Shown piece after piece: positions 16,338-25,571 of a stretch of 64,000 bases of DNA. The notes below the pieces were generated by a model. It did no database searches and was not told the origin of the DNA. It saw only the letters and a program-made list of their open reading frames with translations. A program made the position numbers and the translations under genes. This DNA is from Streptomyces cinnabarinus (lineage in GTDB: Bacteria > Actinomycetota > Actinomycetes > Streptomycetales > Streptomycetaceae): assembly GCF_027270315.1 (NCBI RefSeq), contig NZ_CP114413.1:496001-560000 (forward strand), read 5' to 3'. Each line of letters opens with the position of its first letter. Within the stretch, counting starts at the first letter, position 1.

Positions 16338-17828
16338 CTATGCCCGTGCGGTGCTCCCGCCCTTTGCCTGCTTCGGCAGGGCCAGCTTGATCTCCTCCCG
16401 CAGTTCGAGGATCCTCGGGTAGCTGGAGTACTCGGCGGTCAGCCGGTACATCTGGCGCAGCCGGTCCCAGGTGCGGTGGGAGGAGTTGGATCCCATCGAC
16501 ACCAGCGCCAGTCGCGCGTAGCGGTCGGCCTGTTCGGGGTCGTCGGCGATGAAGCAGGCGGAGGCCATCGACAGGAAGTCGAAGATCTTCGACCGCTGCC
16601 GCCCGTCGACCCGCAGGGACAGGGCCTTATCCGCATAGTGCTGGGCGTGCGCGGCCGCGGTGGGCTCGAACTCCGCCAGCGTGCGGTAGGCCAGGGCCTG
16701 CATGCCGTACAGGTCCTCCTCCTTGAAGGTCTGCATCCAGCTCGGGGGCGGTACATCGCCCTTGTCGGAGACGAACAGGTCCTCCGCCTGTCCGAGGGTG
16801 CGGCGCATCGCCTGGCCCTTGCCCATGGAAGCCTGCGCCCAGGCCTCGATGGTGTAGAGCATCGCCCGGGTCCGCGGCAGCACTTCGGCGCCGGAGCCGG
16901 ACTGGGCGAGCTTCATCAGGTCCAGTGCGTCGTCGGGCCGGCCGAGGTGCACCATCTGGCGAGCCGCTCGGGAGAGCGCCTCCCCGGCGCGGGGCCGGTC
17001 GCCACCCTCACGGGCCGCGTGGGCGGCGATGACGAAGTACTTCTGGGCCGTGGGCTCCAGGCCGACGTCGTGCGACATCCAGCCCGCGAGTACGGCGAGA
17101 TTGGCGGCGACGCCCCACAGGCGCCGCTGGAGGTGTTCGGGGTGCCGGTAGGCGAGCATGCCGCCCACTTCGTTGAGCTGTCCCACTACCGCCTTGCGTT
17201 GCAGCCCGCCACCGCGGGCCGCGTCCCAGGCGCGGAACACCTCCACCGAGCGCTCCAGTTCCTCGATCTCCTGCGACCCGATGGGGGCGGCCTCATAGCG
17301 GTCGAACCCAGCGGGGTCGGCGTGCAGGGGATCGTCGAGTCGGGGAGCGTCGGCCTTCAGAGTCGGATCGGTGTGCAGCCAGTCGTGCATGGCGCTGCTG
17401 AGTGCGGATCCCGCGGCGAGCGCGGCACCCGCGCCCACCAAGCCGCGTCGGTTGAGCATGAGGTCCATTCCCGTGAATTCGGTGAGGACCGCAGCTGTCC
17501 GTTCGGGCGCCCACGGCACGCCGTCGGGATGTTCCACACTCCCGCCGCCCTGCCGTTTCCCCGCACGCCCGTGCCGGACCAGACCGAGGTCCTCGATGGT
17601 CACGACACGGCCGAGTCGCTCGGTGAACAGAGCCGCCAGCACCCGCGGCACCGGATCGCGCGGGATCTCTCCCATGTCGATCCAACGCCGCACCCGCGAG
17701 GTGTCGGTCGACAGCTGAGGGTGGCCCATGGCCGCCGCCTGCCGGTTGACCAGCCGCGCGAGTTCGCCCTTGGACCAGCCGGCCAGGCCGAACAGGTCCG
17801 CGAGGCGGGAGTTGGGTTGTCCGTTCAC
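16338..17828 (-). CDS. NsdA-like TPR developmental regulator
   Basis: 496 residues, close to the roughly 500 of NsdA, a negative regulator of differentiation and antibiotic production in S. coelicolor. The N terminus (NGQPNSRLADLFGLAGWSKG) with DTSRVRRWIDMGEIPRDPVP is a helix-turn-helix-like region. A hydrophobic segment GAGAALAAGSALSSAM follows (about 145-165), then a helical TPR-like C-terminal half. The GTG at 17828 is chosen because the family starts with VNGQPNSRL; an upstream in-frame start at 17936 is possible. The neighbours differ from the nsdA locus I recall, so this may be a paralogue. The divergent kinase-fold gene and a small ORF share the upstream region. Confidence 0.85.
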   Translation of the reverse strand: MNGQPNSRLADLFGLAGWSKGELARLVNRQAAAMGHPQLSTDTSRVRRWIDMGEIPRDPVPRVLAALFTERLGRVVTIEDLGLVRHGRAGKRQGGGSVEHPDGVPWAPERTAAVLTEFTGMDLMLNRRGLVGAGAALAAGSALSSAMHDWLHTDPTLKADAPRLDDPLHADPAGFDRYEAAPIGSQEIEELERSVEVFRAWDAARGGGLQRKAVVGQLNEVGGMLAYRHPEHLQRRLWGVAANLAVLAGWMSHDVGLEPTAQKYFVIAAHAAREGGDRPRAGEALSRAARQMVHLGRPDDALDLMKLAQSGSGAEVLPRTRAMLYTIEAWAQASMGKGQAMRRTLGQAEDLFVSDKGDVPPPSWMQTFKEEDLYGMQALAYRTLAEFEPTAAAHAQHYADKALSLRVDGRQRSKIFDFLSMASACFIADDPEQADRYARLALVSMGSNSSHRTWDRLRQMYRLTAEYSSYPRILELREEIKLALPKQAKGGSTARA

Positions 17829-17863
17829 GTCAAGCCCCCAGGTTCTCGGCTGAGTTGACAGTA

Positions 17864-17910
17864 GCCCGGTGAGAGTTGCCGGGCGACTATTCGCCAGGGT
17901 TCGCCAGGGT
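17864..17910. promoter_or_regulatory. Hairpin and CGCCAGGGT repeats upstream of NsdA-like gene
   Basis: GCCCGG (17864-17869) pairs with CCGGGC (17879-17884) around 9 nt. Immediately beyond, CGCCAGGGT occurs twice in tandem followed by a partial copy, overlapping the 3' end of the 65-codon ORF. This is a possible attenuator or operator for the NsdA-like gene. Confidence 0.3.
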
Positions 17911-18084
17911 GCGCCAGATGGTGTGCCACTGGGCATCGGGTGTCAGGTAGGAACGCGCCACCCCGACCCGGTCGCCGCTCTCCACAAGGGCGCATTCCCC
18001 AGGGTGCACCCGGGCGACCGGGCCGGGTAGGCGTTTGCGCTTGAGCAGGTATTGCAGGCACACGAAGGGATCTGTTTCGCCCAT
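17887..18084 (-). CDS. Small hypothetical protein upstream of NsdA-like gene
   Basis: A 65-residue ORF starting MGETDPFVCLQYLLKRKRLP and ending TIWRTLANPGE. It contains two Trp and two Cys and is basic in its first half. Third-codon positions are mostly G or C, as in real genes here. GGAGG lies about 14 bases before the ATG, slightly far. It is co-directional with, and 58 bp upstream of, the NsdA-like gene, so the two may be cotranscribed. No function is recognised. Its start overlaps the proposed start of the divergent kinase-fold gene by two bases, so one of the two starts may be wrong. Confidence 0.55.
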   Translation of the reverse strand: MGETDPFVCLQYLLKRKRLPGPVARVHPGECALVESGDRVGVARSYLTPDAQWHTIWRTLANPGE

Positions 18085-19222
18085 GTACGCAGCATCGTCC
18101 TCCGTGTCCGCCCCGCCCCGGACGCTGCACCCCCGCCCGGCGGGCAGCGGCCCCTACCTCGACCCCGCCCGCTCGGCGGCCCCCGCCCTCGGAGCGGGCC
18201 GGCCGCGGCGTGCCCCGGGGATCGGCACCCAACCGCTCAGCGGGAGACTCGACTTGTCCGGCCCTCAGGGCGCCCAGCTGCGTACGGCCATCGCGTCGGT
18301 GCACCGGATCTGCCCGGAGTTCGCCCCGGTCCAGGTGCTGCGGCGCAGCGGGCGGTCCGTGCTCCTCGTGGGGACGACCGGGCGCAGCACGGCGGTCGCC
18401 AAGTGTTTACTGGACCACTCCCCCGTCTGGGCGGAGCGGATCCGGCACGAAATAGCTGCATACCGCTCGTTCGTCCGGCACCGCCCTCCAGTGCGGGTGC
18501 CCCGGCTGATCGCGGCGGATCCGGACAACTGCACACTGGTGATCGAGCGGATGCCGGGACGGGTCGCGGCCCTTCAGCGGCACCCGTCCGAGGCCCCACC
18601 CCGCGCGGACGTCAGGGCGGCGCTGGCGGCGATCTGCCGGCTGAACGCCTGGCGGCCGCCGGCGGGCACCTTCGACGCCCCGCTGGACTATCCGGCGCGC
18701 ATCTCCCGCTATCACGAGCTGGGGCTGCTCACCGACCGGGACATGGGCGATCTCCAGAAGCTGCTGCACGGCATCGCGCACTCGGCGGGCCGGCAGGGCA
18801 TGGGCCAGTTCTGCCACGGCGAGGCACTGCTGTCGAACATCCTGCTCTCACCGGCCGGTCCAGTGCTGGTGGACTGGGAGCACGCGGGCTGGTACCTCCC
18901 GGGCTACGACCTGGCCACCCTGTGGTCGGTCCTCGGGGACGCACCAGTCGCGCGTCGGCAGATCAGCCAGATCGCCCAGTCGGCGGGTCCGGCCGCACGG
19001 GACGCGTTCCTGGTGAACCTGATGCTCGTGCTGACCCGGGAGATCCGTACCTACGAGACGGCCGTGCAGCGTTCGATGCACGAAACGGCCCCGGCGGCAC
19101 CGGGCACGGCCCACCTGGGTGCTGCGCCGTCCGGCGAGGAACAGCGGCTGCTGCTCAGGCGGCTGCACGACGACTGCCAGCTGGCCCGCCGGGCCGTGCG
19201 CGCCGCGGTCGGTACTCGCTGA
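18083..19222 (+). CDS. Aminoglycoside-phosphotransferase-fold protein with HGE in place of HGD and a TTA codon
   Basis: 379 residues from ATG 18083. The N-terminal ~50 residues are Pro/Ala-rich. The kinase-like fold then shows AKCLLDHSPVWAERIRHEIAAYR, the catalytic-loop equivalent FCHGEALLSN (H245, E247) and the metal loop VLVDWEHAG. The Brenner motif HGDxxxxN reads HGExxxxN, so the catalytic Asp is Glu. It may be a weak kinase, a different phosphotransferase or a pseudokinase. A TTA leucine codon at 18407-18409 predicts dependence on the bldA tRNA, hence late or developmental translation. It lies opposite the NsdA-like regulator. A GTG at 18104 is an alternative start. A perfect hairpin terminator follows. 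Confidence 0.8.
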   Translation: MYAASSSVSAPPRTLHPRPAGSGPYLDPARSAAPALGAGRPRRAPGIGTQPLSGRLDLSGPQGAQLRTAIASVHRICPEFAPVQVLRRSGRSVLLVGTTGRSTAVAKCLLDHSPVWAERIRHEIAAYRSFVRHRPPVRVPRLIAADPDNCTLVIERMPGRVAALQRHPSEAPPRADVRAALAAICRLNAWRPPAGTFDAPLDYPARISRYHELGLLTDRDMGDLQKLLHGIAHSAGRQGMGQFCHGEALLSNILLSPAGPVLVDWEHAGWYLPGYDLATLWSVLGDAPVARRQISQIAQSAGPAARDAFLVNLMLVLTREIRTYETAVQRSMHETAPAAPGTAHLGAAPSGEEQRLLLRRLHDDCQLARRAVRAAVGTR

Positions 19223-19234
19223 CGGGGACGGTGG

Positions 19235-19269
19235 TCCGCGGTGCGCCCTGAACGGCGGCGCACCGCGGA
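19235..19269 (+). terminator. Terminator after kinase-fold gene
   Basis: A perfect 13-bp stem, TCCGCGGTGCGCC (19235-19247) with GGCGCACCGCGGA (19257-19269), around 9 nt and followed by TCTTCGT. It ends the kinase-fold transcript before the amidase promoter region. Confidence 0.8.
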
Positions 19270-19394
19270 TCTTCGTATGCGCGGCTCCTCCCTTGCCCCT
19301 GGGCATGATTGACGGATCGTCGGCAGGCCGGTACCACGGACGCATTGCCCGGCCCCGCACGGCTCATCGCGCCCGACCGTCCCAGGAGGCTGCT

Positions 19395-21347
19395 TTGCGA
19401 CGATCCGTCACCGCCCCGAAGAGAGCAGCGAAGAGAGCCGCCGGTCCGGTGGCCTGCGCCGCCCTGATGCTCCCGCTGCTCGGCGCGGCCCCTTCTTCCC
19501 CGGCCCAATCGTCCGCACAGGCCCTCCAGTCGGCCTTCTCCTCGGCCGCCGCCGAGTACGGCGTGCCGCGCAGTGTGCTGCTGGGTGTCTCCTATCTCCA
19601 GTCCCGCTGGGACACGCACGCCGGAGCGCCGAGCGTGACCGGCGGCTACGGTCCGATGCATCTGACCGACGCCCGCACCGCGCTCGCCGGGGCGGCCCAT
19701 CACAGCGAGGGCGCGGAGGACGCCCGCGGTGACCAGGCCCGCGCGGCCCTCGTCCCCGAGGAGCGGATCCCGGACGCCGAGGACCTGCCGGCCCGGCTGC
19801 GGACGCTGCCGAGGGCCGCCGAGCTGACCGGGCTGAGCCCGCAGCGGCTGCGTAGCGACCCGGCGGCCAATGTGGCGGGCGGTGCCGCGCTGCTCGCGGC
19901 CGCGCAGCGGGAGCTGGGCGAGCCGGTGAGCGCGGATCCCGCGGACTGGTACGGCGCGGTGGCGCTGTTCTCGGGCGCCGAGGACCGGGCGACGGCGGCG
20001 GCGTACGCCAACGATGTCTACGGGGTCATGCGGACCGGCGGCGAGCGGTTCACCGACGCCGGGCAGCGGGTCGTCCTCGCGGCGCAGCCGGAACTGACGG
20101 CCGACACGGGCACCCTGGCGGGTGCGGGCCTGCGTGCTGCCGCCGCCGGGGAGACGGAGTGCCCCGCGTCGGTGTCCTGCGAGTGGATCCCGGCGCCGTA
20201 CGAGGAGTTCGGGGAGGGCGACTACGGCAACCACGACCTGGGCAACCGGCCGGAGTCCCAGAGCATCGAGTACATCGTCGTGCACGACACCGAGGGCGCC
20301 TGGGAGGGTGTCCTCGACCTCGTGCAGGACCCGACGTACGTGTCCTGGAACTACTCCCTGCGCTCCACCGACGGCCACATCGCCCAGCATCTGAAGGCGA
20401 AGGACGTGGGCTGGCACGCGGGCAACTGGTACGTCAACGCCAAGTCGATCGGTCTGGAGCACGAGGGGTTCCTGGCGAACCCGGACGCCTGGTACACGGA
20501 GGCGATGTACCGCTCCTCGGCCCGGCTGGTGAAGTACCTGGCGCGCGCCTACGGCATCCCGCTGGACCGGCAGCACATCCTCGGCCATGACACGGTGCCG
20601 GGCCCGACCACCGCGACGATCCGGGGCATGCACACCGACCCGGGCCCGTACTGGGACTGGCGTCACTACTTCGAACTGCTCGGCCGCCCGTTCGAGGCGA
20701 CCGCCGGGAAGAAGGGCGGTGTGGTGACGATCCGCCCGGACTACGCCGAGCACCAGCCGCAGTACACGGGCTGCACGACCGCGGGTCAGCCCTGCCCGGC
20801 GCACGGGTCGAGCGCGGTCCGGCTGCACTCGGGGCCCGGGCCGTCGTACCCCCTGATCAAGGACGTCGGTCTGGGGACGACCCCGTCCACCGGCGTGAAC
20901 GACCTGTCGTCGCGGGTGTCCACCGGGCAGCAGTACGCGGTCGCCGGGCGCGACGGGGACTGGACGGCGATCTGGTACCTGGGCCAGAAGGCCTGGTTCC
21001 ACAACCCGGCGAAGCAGCCGACGGCCGTGAACGCGACCGGGCTGGTGGTGACGGCGAAGGACGGCCTGGAGAGTGTCCCGGTGTACGGGCGGGCCTACCC
21101 GGAGGCGTCCGCCTATCCGGCGGGGGTGCCCGCACAGCCGGTGTCGCCGCTGCCGTACCGGCTGCCGCAGGGGCAGAAGTACGTGGTCGGGGACAAGGTG
21201 CCCGGCCAGTACTACTACGCGGTGACCTTCGATACGGCCTCGCACCGGGTGGTGACCGGAAAGGATCTGTACTACGAGATCCAGTACGGCCACCGGGTGG
21301 CGTTCGTCCGGGCCGCCGACGTGACAGTCGTGCCCGCGGCCGGGTAG
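19395..21347 (+). CDS. Secreted N-acetylmuramoyl-L-alanine amidase with transglycosylase-like N-terminal domain
   Basis: 650 residues, TTG start at 19395 placed by a perfect AGGAGG at 19384-19389. A signal peptide (RRSVTAPKRAAKRAAGPVAC plus hydrophobic core) ends near residue 40. The N-terminal domain (AEYGVPRSVLLGVSYLQSRW with GGYGPMHLTD) resembles a lytic-transglycosylase fold, but the usual catalytic Glu of the ES motif is Gln (LQSRW). The middle Amidase_2/PGRP domain has zinc ligands in YIVVHDTEGAW and GMHTDPGPYW plus ILGHDTVPGP. The C-terminal part looks SH3-like (GSSAVRLHSGPGPSYPLI). It cleaves the stem peptide from muramic acid in the wall. Upstream in-frame ATGs lie inside the preceding gene and lack ribosome sites. 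Confidence 0.9.
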   Translation: MRRSVTAPKRAAKRAAGPVACAALMLPLLGAAPSSPAQSSAQALQSAFSSAAAEYGVPRSVLLGVSYLQSRWDTHAGAPSVTGGYGPMHLTDARTALAGAAHHSEGAEDARGDQARAALVPEERIPDAEDLPARLRTLPRAAELTGLSPQRLRSDPAANVAGGAALLAAAQRELGEPVSADPADWYGAVALFSGAEDRATAAAYANDVYGVMRTGGERFTDAGQRVVLAAQPELTADTGTLAGAGLRAAAAGETECPASVSCEWIPAPYEEFGEGDYGNHDLGNRPESQSIEYIVVHDTEGAWEGVLDLVQDPTYVSWNYSLRSTDGHIAQHLKAKDVGWHAGNWYVNAKSIGLEHEGFLANPDAWYTEAMYRSSARLVKYLARAYGIPLDRQHILGHDTVPGPTTATIRGMHTDPGPYWDWRHYFELLGRPFEATAGKKGGVVTIRPDYAEHQPQYTGCTTAGQPCPAHGSSAVRLHSGPGPSYPLIKDVGLGTTPSTGVNDLSSRVSTGQQYAVAGRDGDWTAIWYLGQKAWFHNPAKQPTAVNATGLVVTAKDGLESVPVYGRAYPEASAYPAGVPAQPVSPLPYRLPQGQKYVVGDKVPGQYYYAVTFDTASHRVVTGKDLYYEIQYGHRVAFVRAADVTVVPAAG

Positions 21348-21352
21348 CCGCC

Positions 21353-21850
21353 TCAGCCCTGCTGGAACAGCTCCGCGGGGAGCGGCTTCAGCAGGGCGTA
21401 CAGGTCATCGGTGATGGGGCGGTCCCAGGCGGCGATGGTCACCAGGACGTTGTCGCTGCGGTCGAACTGCACGCAGGAGATGCGGCCCTCGGAGAGCTTC
21501 AGCCGGCGCACGATCAGGAGGTTGTCGCCCTGCATCACCGGCACGTCCTCGGTGCCGACGACGGTGATCTCCTCGTCGTTCTCCAGGGCCAGCAGCAGTT
21601 GGGCGACCTCGAAGGGGATCTCGCCCTCGGCGACCTCGCGGGCCGGGGATCCCTCGGGCAGGTTGCCGATGATCATCGCGGGGCCGCGGCCGCCGAAGAG
21701 GTCGTAGCGCAGGAAGACGCCCTGGCAGGTGCCGTCGGGGGCGGGCAGGAGACCGGCGCCCAGATTGCCTGGCCAGTCGCCCGGGTCCATGGCCAGAACG
21801 TCGAAGTCGGGCCCGGCGGGCGTGGCGCTGCGGCGGCGGAGGAACGACAT
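21353..21850 (-). CDS. Conserved hypothetical protein, Streptomyces type
   Basis: 165 residues beginning MSFLRRRSATPAGPDFDVLA. It is soluble and acidic overall, rich in hydrophobic strands (QGVFLRYDLFGG, LLIVRRLKLSEG, NVLVTIAAWDRP). No domain is recognised with certainty. It lies convergent with the amidase, five bases apart, so the two share no transcript. It is probably monocistronic. Confidence 0.75.
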   Translation of the reverse strand: MSFLRRRSATPAGPDFDVLAMDPGDWPGNLGAGLLPAPDGTCQGVFLRYDLFGGRGPAMIIGNLPEGSPAREVAEGEIPFEVAQLLLALENDEEITVVGTEDVPVMQGDNLLIVRRLKLSEGRISCVQFDRSDNVLVTIAAWDRPITDDLYALLKPLPAELFQQG

Positions 21851-21920
21851 GTCGCCATGCTACTTGGCCGTGCGCGTAACTGGCGTGCCGCCCAGTGCCG
21901 TCTGGCGGCTGCCGCATCGT

Positions 21921-21950
21921 CGTGGCTCGGCGCGCAGTCCCCGCGCCCCT
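21921..21950. repeat. Copy of the common Streptomyces GCGCAGT(T)CCCCGCGCCCCT intergenic repeat
   Basis: CGTGGCTCGGCGCGCAGTCC followed by CCGCGCCCCT resembles a short interspersed sequence I know to be abundant between genes in many Streptomyces genomes. This copy lacks one T and the usual second arm of the hairpin. It sits in the 120-bp gap between the hypothetical and stress-protein genes. Confidence 0.5.
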
Positions 21951-21970
21951 GAAGGTGGGACCAGTGCCCC

Positions 21971-22876
21971 CTACTCGTCGCCTGACGTCGGTGGTACCAC
22001 CGCGATCGGGCTTGCCGCGTGCAGCAGTACTGCGTGGCTGACCGAACCCAGCGTGCGGGTGGGTGCCAGCAGGCGGCGGCGGTAGCGGCCCACGACCACC
22101 AGGTCGGCGTTCTTGGAGGCGGCCACCAAGTGGCCGGCCGCGTCGCCGGGGGCCACGTAGGGCTCGGTGGTGACGTCCGGGTGGCGGGACTGGTGGGGGG
22201 CGAGAAAGCCCTCGGTCAGGGCTCGGGTCTCGTTCTCGATGGGCTCCTGTTCGATGGGTGGGGGCAGGATCGGGGCAGGGGCGGCCGCCCATACGTGGAC
22301 CGGCCAGGCGTAGGCGGCCACGACCTGGAGGCGGGCGCCGCGGCGGGCGGCCTCGGCGAAGGCGAAGTCCAGGGTGGCGTCGTCGGGGCTGTCGACCTGA
22401 AGGCCGACCACGACTCTGGAGCCGGGTGCGGTCGGCGGCGCGTCGTGGACCTCGCGTCCCGGCCGGGGCACGACCACGACGGGGCACTCGGCGTCGCGTG
22501 CGGCGGCCAGGCTGTTGGAGCCCAGCAGGAGGCTGGCGAAACCGCCCCGGCCGCGGGAGCCGAGCACCAGCAACTGGGCGGCGGAGCCCAGTTGAGGGAG
22601 TACGGGGGTCGGGGAGCCGTCCAGCGGGACGAACTCCGTCTCGGGCCGGTCCGGCACCTTGTCGAGGTGGGTGCGGGCCTGGTCCAGCACCGCGTCCTCG
22701 GCCCCTTCCGGTGGCCCCGCCACCAGCACATCGGGCTGCATCCAGGCGGCGTACTGCCGTACATGGACGACCCGCAGGGGCGCCTCGCGTAGGCGGGCGG
22801 TGTTGAGGGCCCAGTCCAGGGCCCGCAGGCTGTCCTCCGAGCCGTCGACCGCCGCGATCACCGGCAGGGTGCTCAT
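21971..22876 (-). CDS. Tandem universal stress protein (UspA family)
   Basis: 301 residues with two Usp domains. Domain 1 starts PVIAAVDGSEDSLRALDWAL and carries a full nucleotide motif, VLGSRGRGGFASLLLGSNS. Domain 2 starts SRVVVGLQVDSPDDATLDFA; its equivalent loop VVVGRYRRRLLAPTRTLGSV is degenerate, so ATP is probably bound mainly by domain 1. Such proteins accompany hypoxia, stationary-phase and envelope-stress responses in actinobacteria. It appears monocistronic, and no DevR/OsdR-type gene is in the window. Confidence 0.93.
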   Translation of the reverse strand: MSTLPVIAAVDGSEDSLRALDWALNTARLREAPLRVVHVRQYAAWMQPDVLVAGPPEGAEDAVLDQARTHLDKVPDRPETEFVPLDGSPTPVLPQLGSAAQLLVLGSRGRGGFASLLLGSNSLAAARDAECPVVVVPRPGREVHDAPPTAPGSRVVVGLQVDSPDDATLDFAFAEAARRGARLQVVAAYAWPVHVWAAAPAPILPPPIEQEPIENETRALTEGFLAPHQSRHPDVTTEPYVAPGDAAGHLVAASKNADLVVVGRYRRRLLAPTRTLGSVSHAVLLHAASPIAVVPPTSGDE

Positions 22877-22997
22877 GGGTTCCTCGCTTCCCGTGGACGA
22901 CCGTCGCCCTCCCGGGGTCAGCCTGGCTCAGGCCCCGGTTCCGGGAGGGTGCTGGAGGTCGCGTGTCCGGAAATACGGTCGGAACACCCCCGGTTCG

Positions 22998-23022
22998 GCC
23001 CGCCGGACCGGCTCCGGCGGGC
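22998..23022 (-). terminator. Terminator after DUF397 gene
   Basis: A perfect 9-bp stem, GCCCGCCGG (22998-23006) with CCGGCGGGC (23014-23022), around a 7-nt loop, five bases beyond the DUF397 stop. Confidence 0.65.
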
Positions 23023-23027
23023 GCGGT

Positions 23028-23270
23028 TCAGGTCAGGTCGAACTCCCCCTCGCGGGCGCCGGAGACGAAGGCGCCCCATTCGGCGGGTGTGAAGATCAGG
23101 GAAGGGCTCTCCGGGCGGTCGCTGTTGCGCATCGCGATGAATCCCTCGACAAAGGCGATCTGGACGTCCCCCAGACCGCGGCTGCTTGAGTGCCACTCGG
23201 CGCTGCTGAGGTCCAGCTCCGGCTTGTCCCAACCCATGAGCGGCTGCTGCTGGATGGTGCTCTCGGCCAC
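23028..23270 (-). CDS. DUF397 protein
   Basis: 80 residues with the DUF397 core ELDLSSAEWHSSSRGLGDVQ and the C-terminal SPSLIFTPAEWGAFVSGARE. DUF397 genes usually sit next to an XRE-type helix-turn-helix gene, like BldB/WhiJ-type pairs, and modulate it. No XRE gene is adjacent here, so this one is an orphan and may act on a regulator elsewhere. Confidence 0.93.
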   Translation of the reverse strand: MAESTIQQQPLMGWDKPELDLSSAEWHSSSRGLGDVQIAFVEGFIAMRNSDRPESPSLIFTPAEWGAFVSGAREGEFDLT

Positions 23271-23364
23271 GTCCGTGCTCCTCCCGGTTCGTCGTCCGCG
23301 GCCAGCCTAGCTTTCGGTCCGGGGCGCCGACAGGCCACGTGAGGGGGACCTTTGCGGAGCGCTT

Positions 23365-24527
<1,163 letters not shown>

Positions 24528-24531
<4 letters not shown>

Positions 24532-25571
24532 CGCGGGTCCCCTTCCAGTACGGCGACCAGGTTCTGTTGCAGACAGGGGCCGGAGGTGGCGTGGCCGAGG
24601 GCCCGGTCGCAGTCGCCGCGGTGGATACCGGCGGCGGCCTCGCCGATGCGGATCAGTCCGGCGGCCATGACGGGGTTGGCGGCGAGGGCGCCGCCCGAGG
24701 GGTTGACGCGCACACTGTCGTCGAGGCGGAGCGCCTTGCGCAGGACGACCTCCTGGGCGGTGAAGGGCGCGTGCAGTTCGGCGGTGTCGACGGGCCGCTC
24801 GAAGACACCGGCCCGCTCGGCGGCGAGGCGGGTCGAGGGCGAGTCGGTGAGGTCGCGGACGCCGAGGGAGTGGGCCTCGATGCGGTGGTCGATACCGCGG
24901 ATCCAGGCGGGCCGGGCGCACAGGTCCCGGGCGCGCTCCCCGGCGGCGAGGATCACCGCGGCGGCGCCGTCACCGATCGGCGGGCAGTCGCCGGTACGCA
25001 GGGGCCGTACGAGGTAGTCGCCTTGCGGTACCGGGCCTCGGAGCTGGGCGTGCGGGTTGTCGGTGGTACGGCTGCGGGCGGCGATCGTCGCCAGTTCCCG
25101 CTCGTCCGTCTCGTGGGCGTCGATGAGCGCCTGCGCCTGGAGGGCGGCCAGGGCGACGGAGTCGGGCCACAGGGGCGCCACGTAGTACGGGTCCAGCTGG
25201 CGGGTCAGCACGTCGCGCAGCGATCCGGGTGAGGACTTGCCGTAGGAGTAGACGAGGGCGGTGTCGGCGTCGCCGGTGAGGAGCTTGGTCCAGGCCTCGT
25301 ACAGGGCCCAGGCGCCGTCCATCTCGACGTGTGACTCGGAGATCGGGGGCCAGGCGCCGACGCCGTCGAGGGCGAGGGTGAAGGAGAAGGCGCGGCCGGC
25401 GAGGTAGTCGCTGGAGCCGGAGCAGGTGAAGCCGATGTCGGTGGTCTTCAGGCCGGTGCGGTCCAGGACGTCGTGCAGGACCGGCATCAGCAGCTCGACC
25501 TCGGAGAGGTCCTCGGTGGTGCGCCGGTGGTCGGTCTGGGCGAAGGCGACGACGGCGATGTCGCGGGTCAC
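24528..25571 (-). CDS. Second thiolase-like protein of the operon
   Basis: 347 residues, starting TRDIAVVAFAQTDHRRTTED. It also lacks the nucleophile cysteine: the equivalent region reads SHVEMDGAWALYEAWTKLLTG. NPVMAAG replaces the HPxGATG block, while VNPSGGALAANP and GHATSGPC are retained; the late Cys is the usual CxG-type residue. It overlaps the genes on both sides by ATGA. Together with the preceding DUF35 protein it probably forms a heteromeric acyltransferase or aldolase, as in the Ltp3/Ltp4 group of mycobacteria. Confidence 0.85.

Noticed and set aside
17855..17860. TTGACA as a sigma-70-type -35 box
   Set aside because: No -10 element at proper distance on that strand; single hexamers are uninformative.
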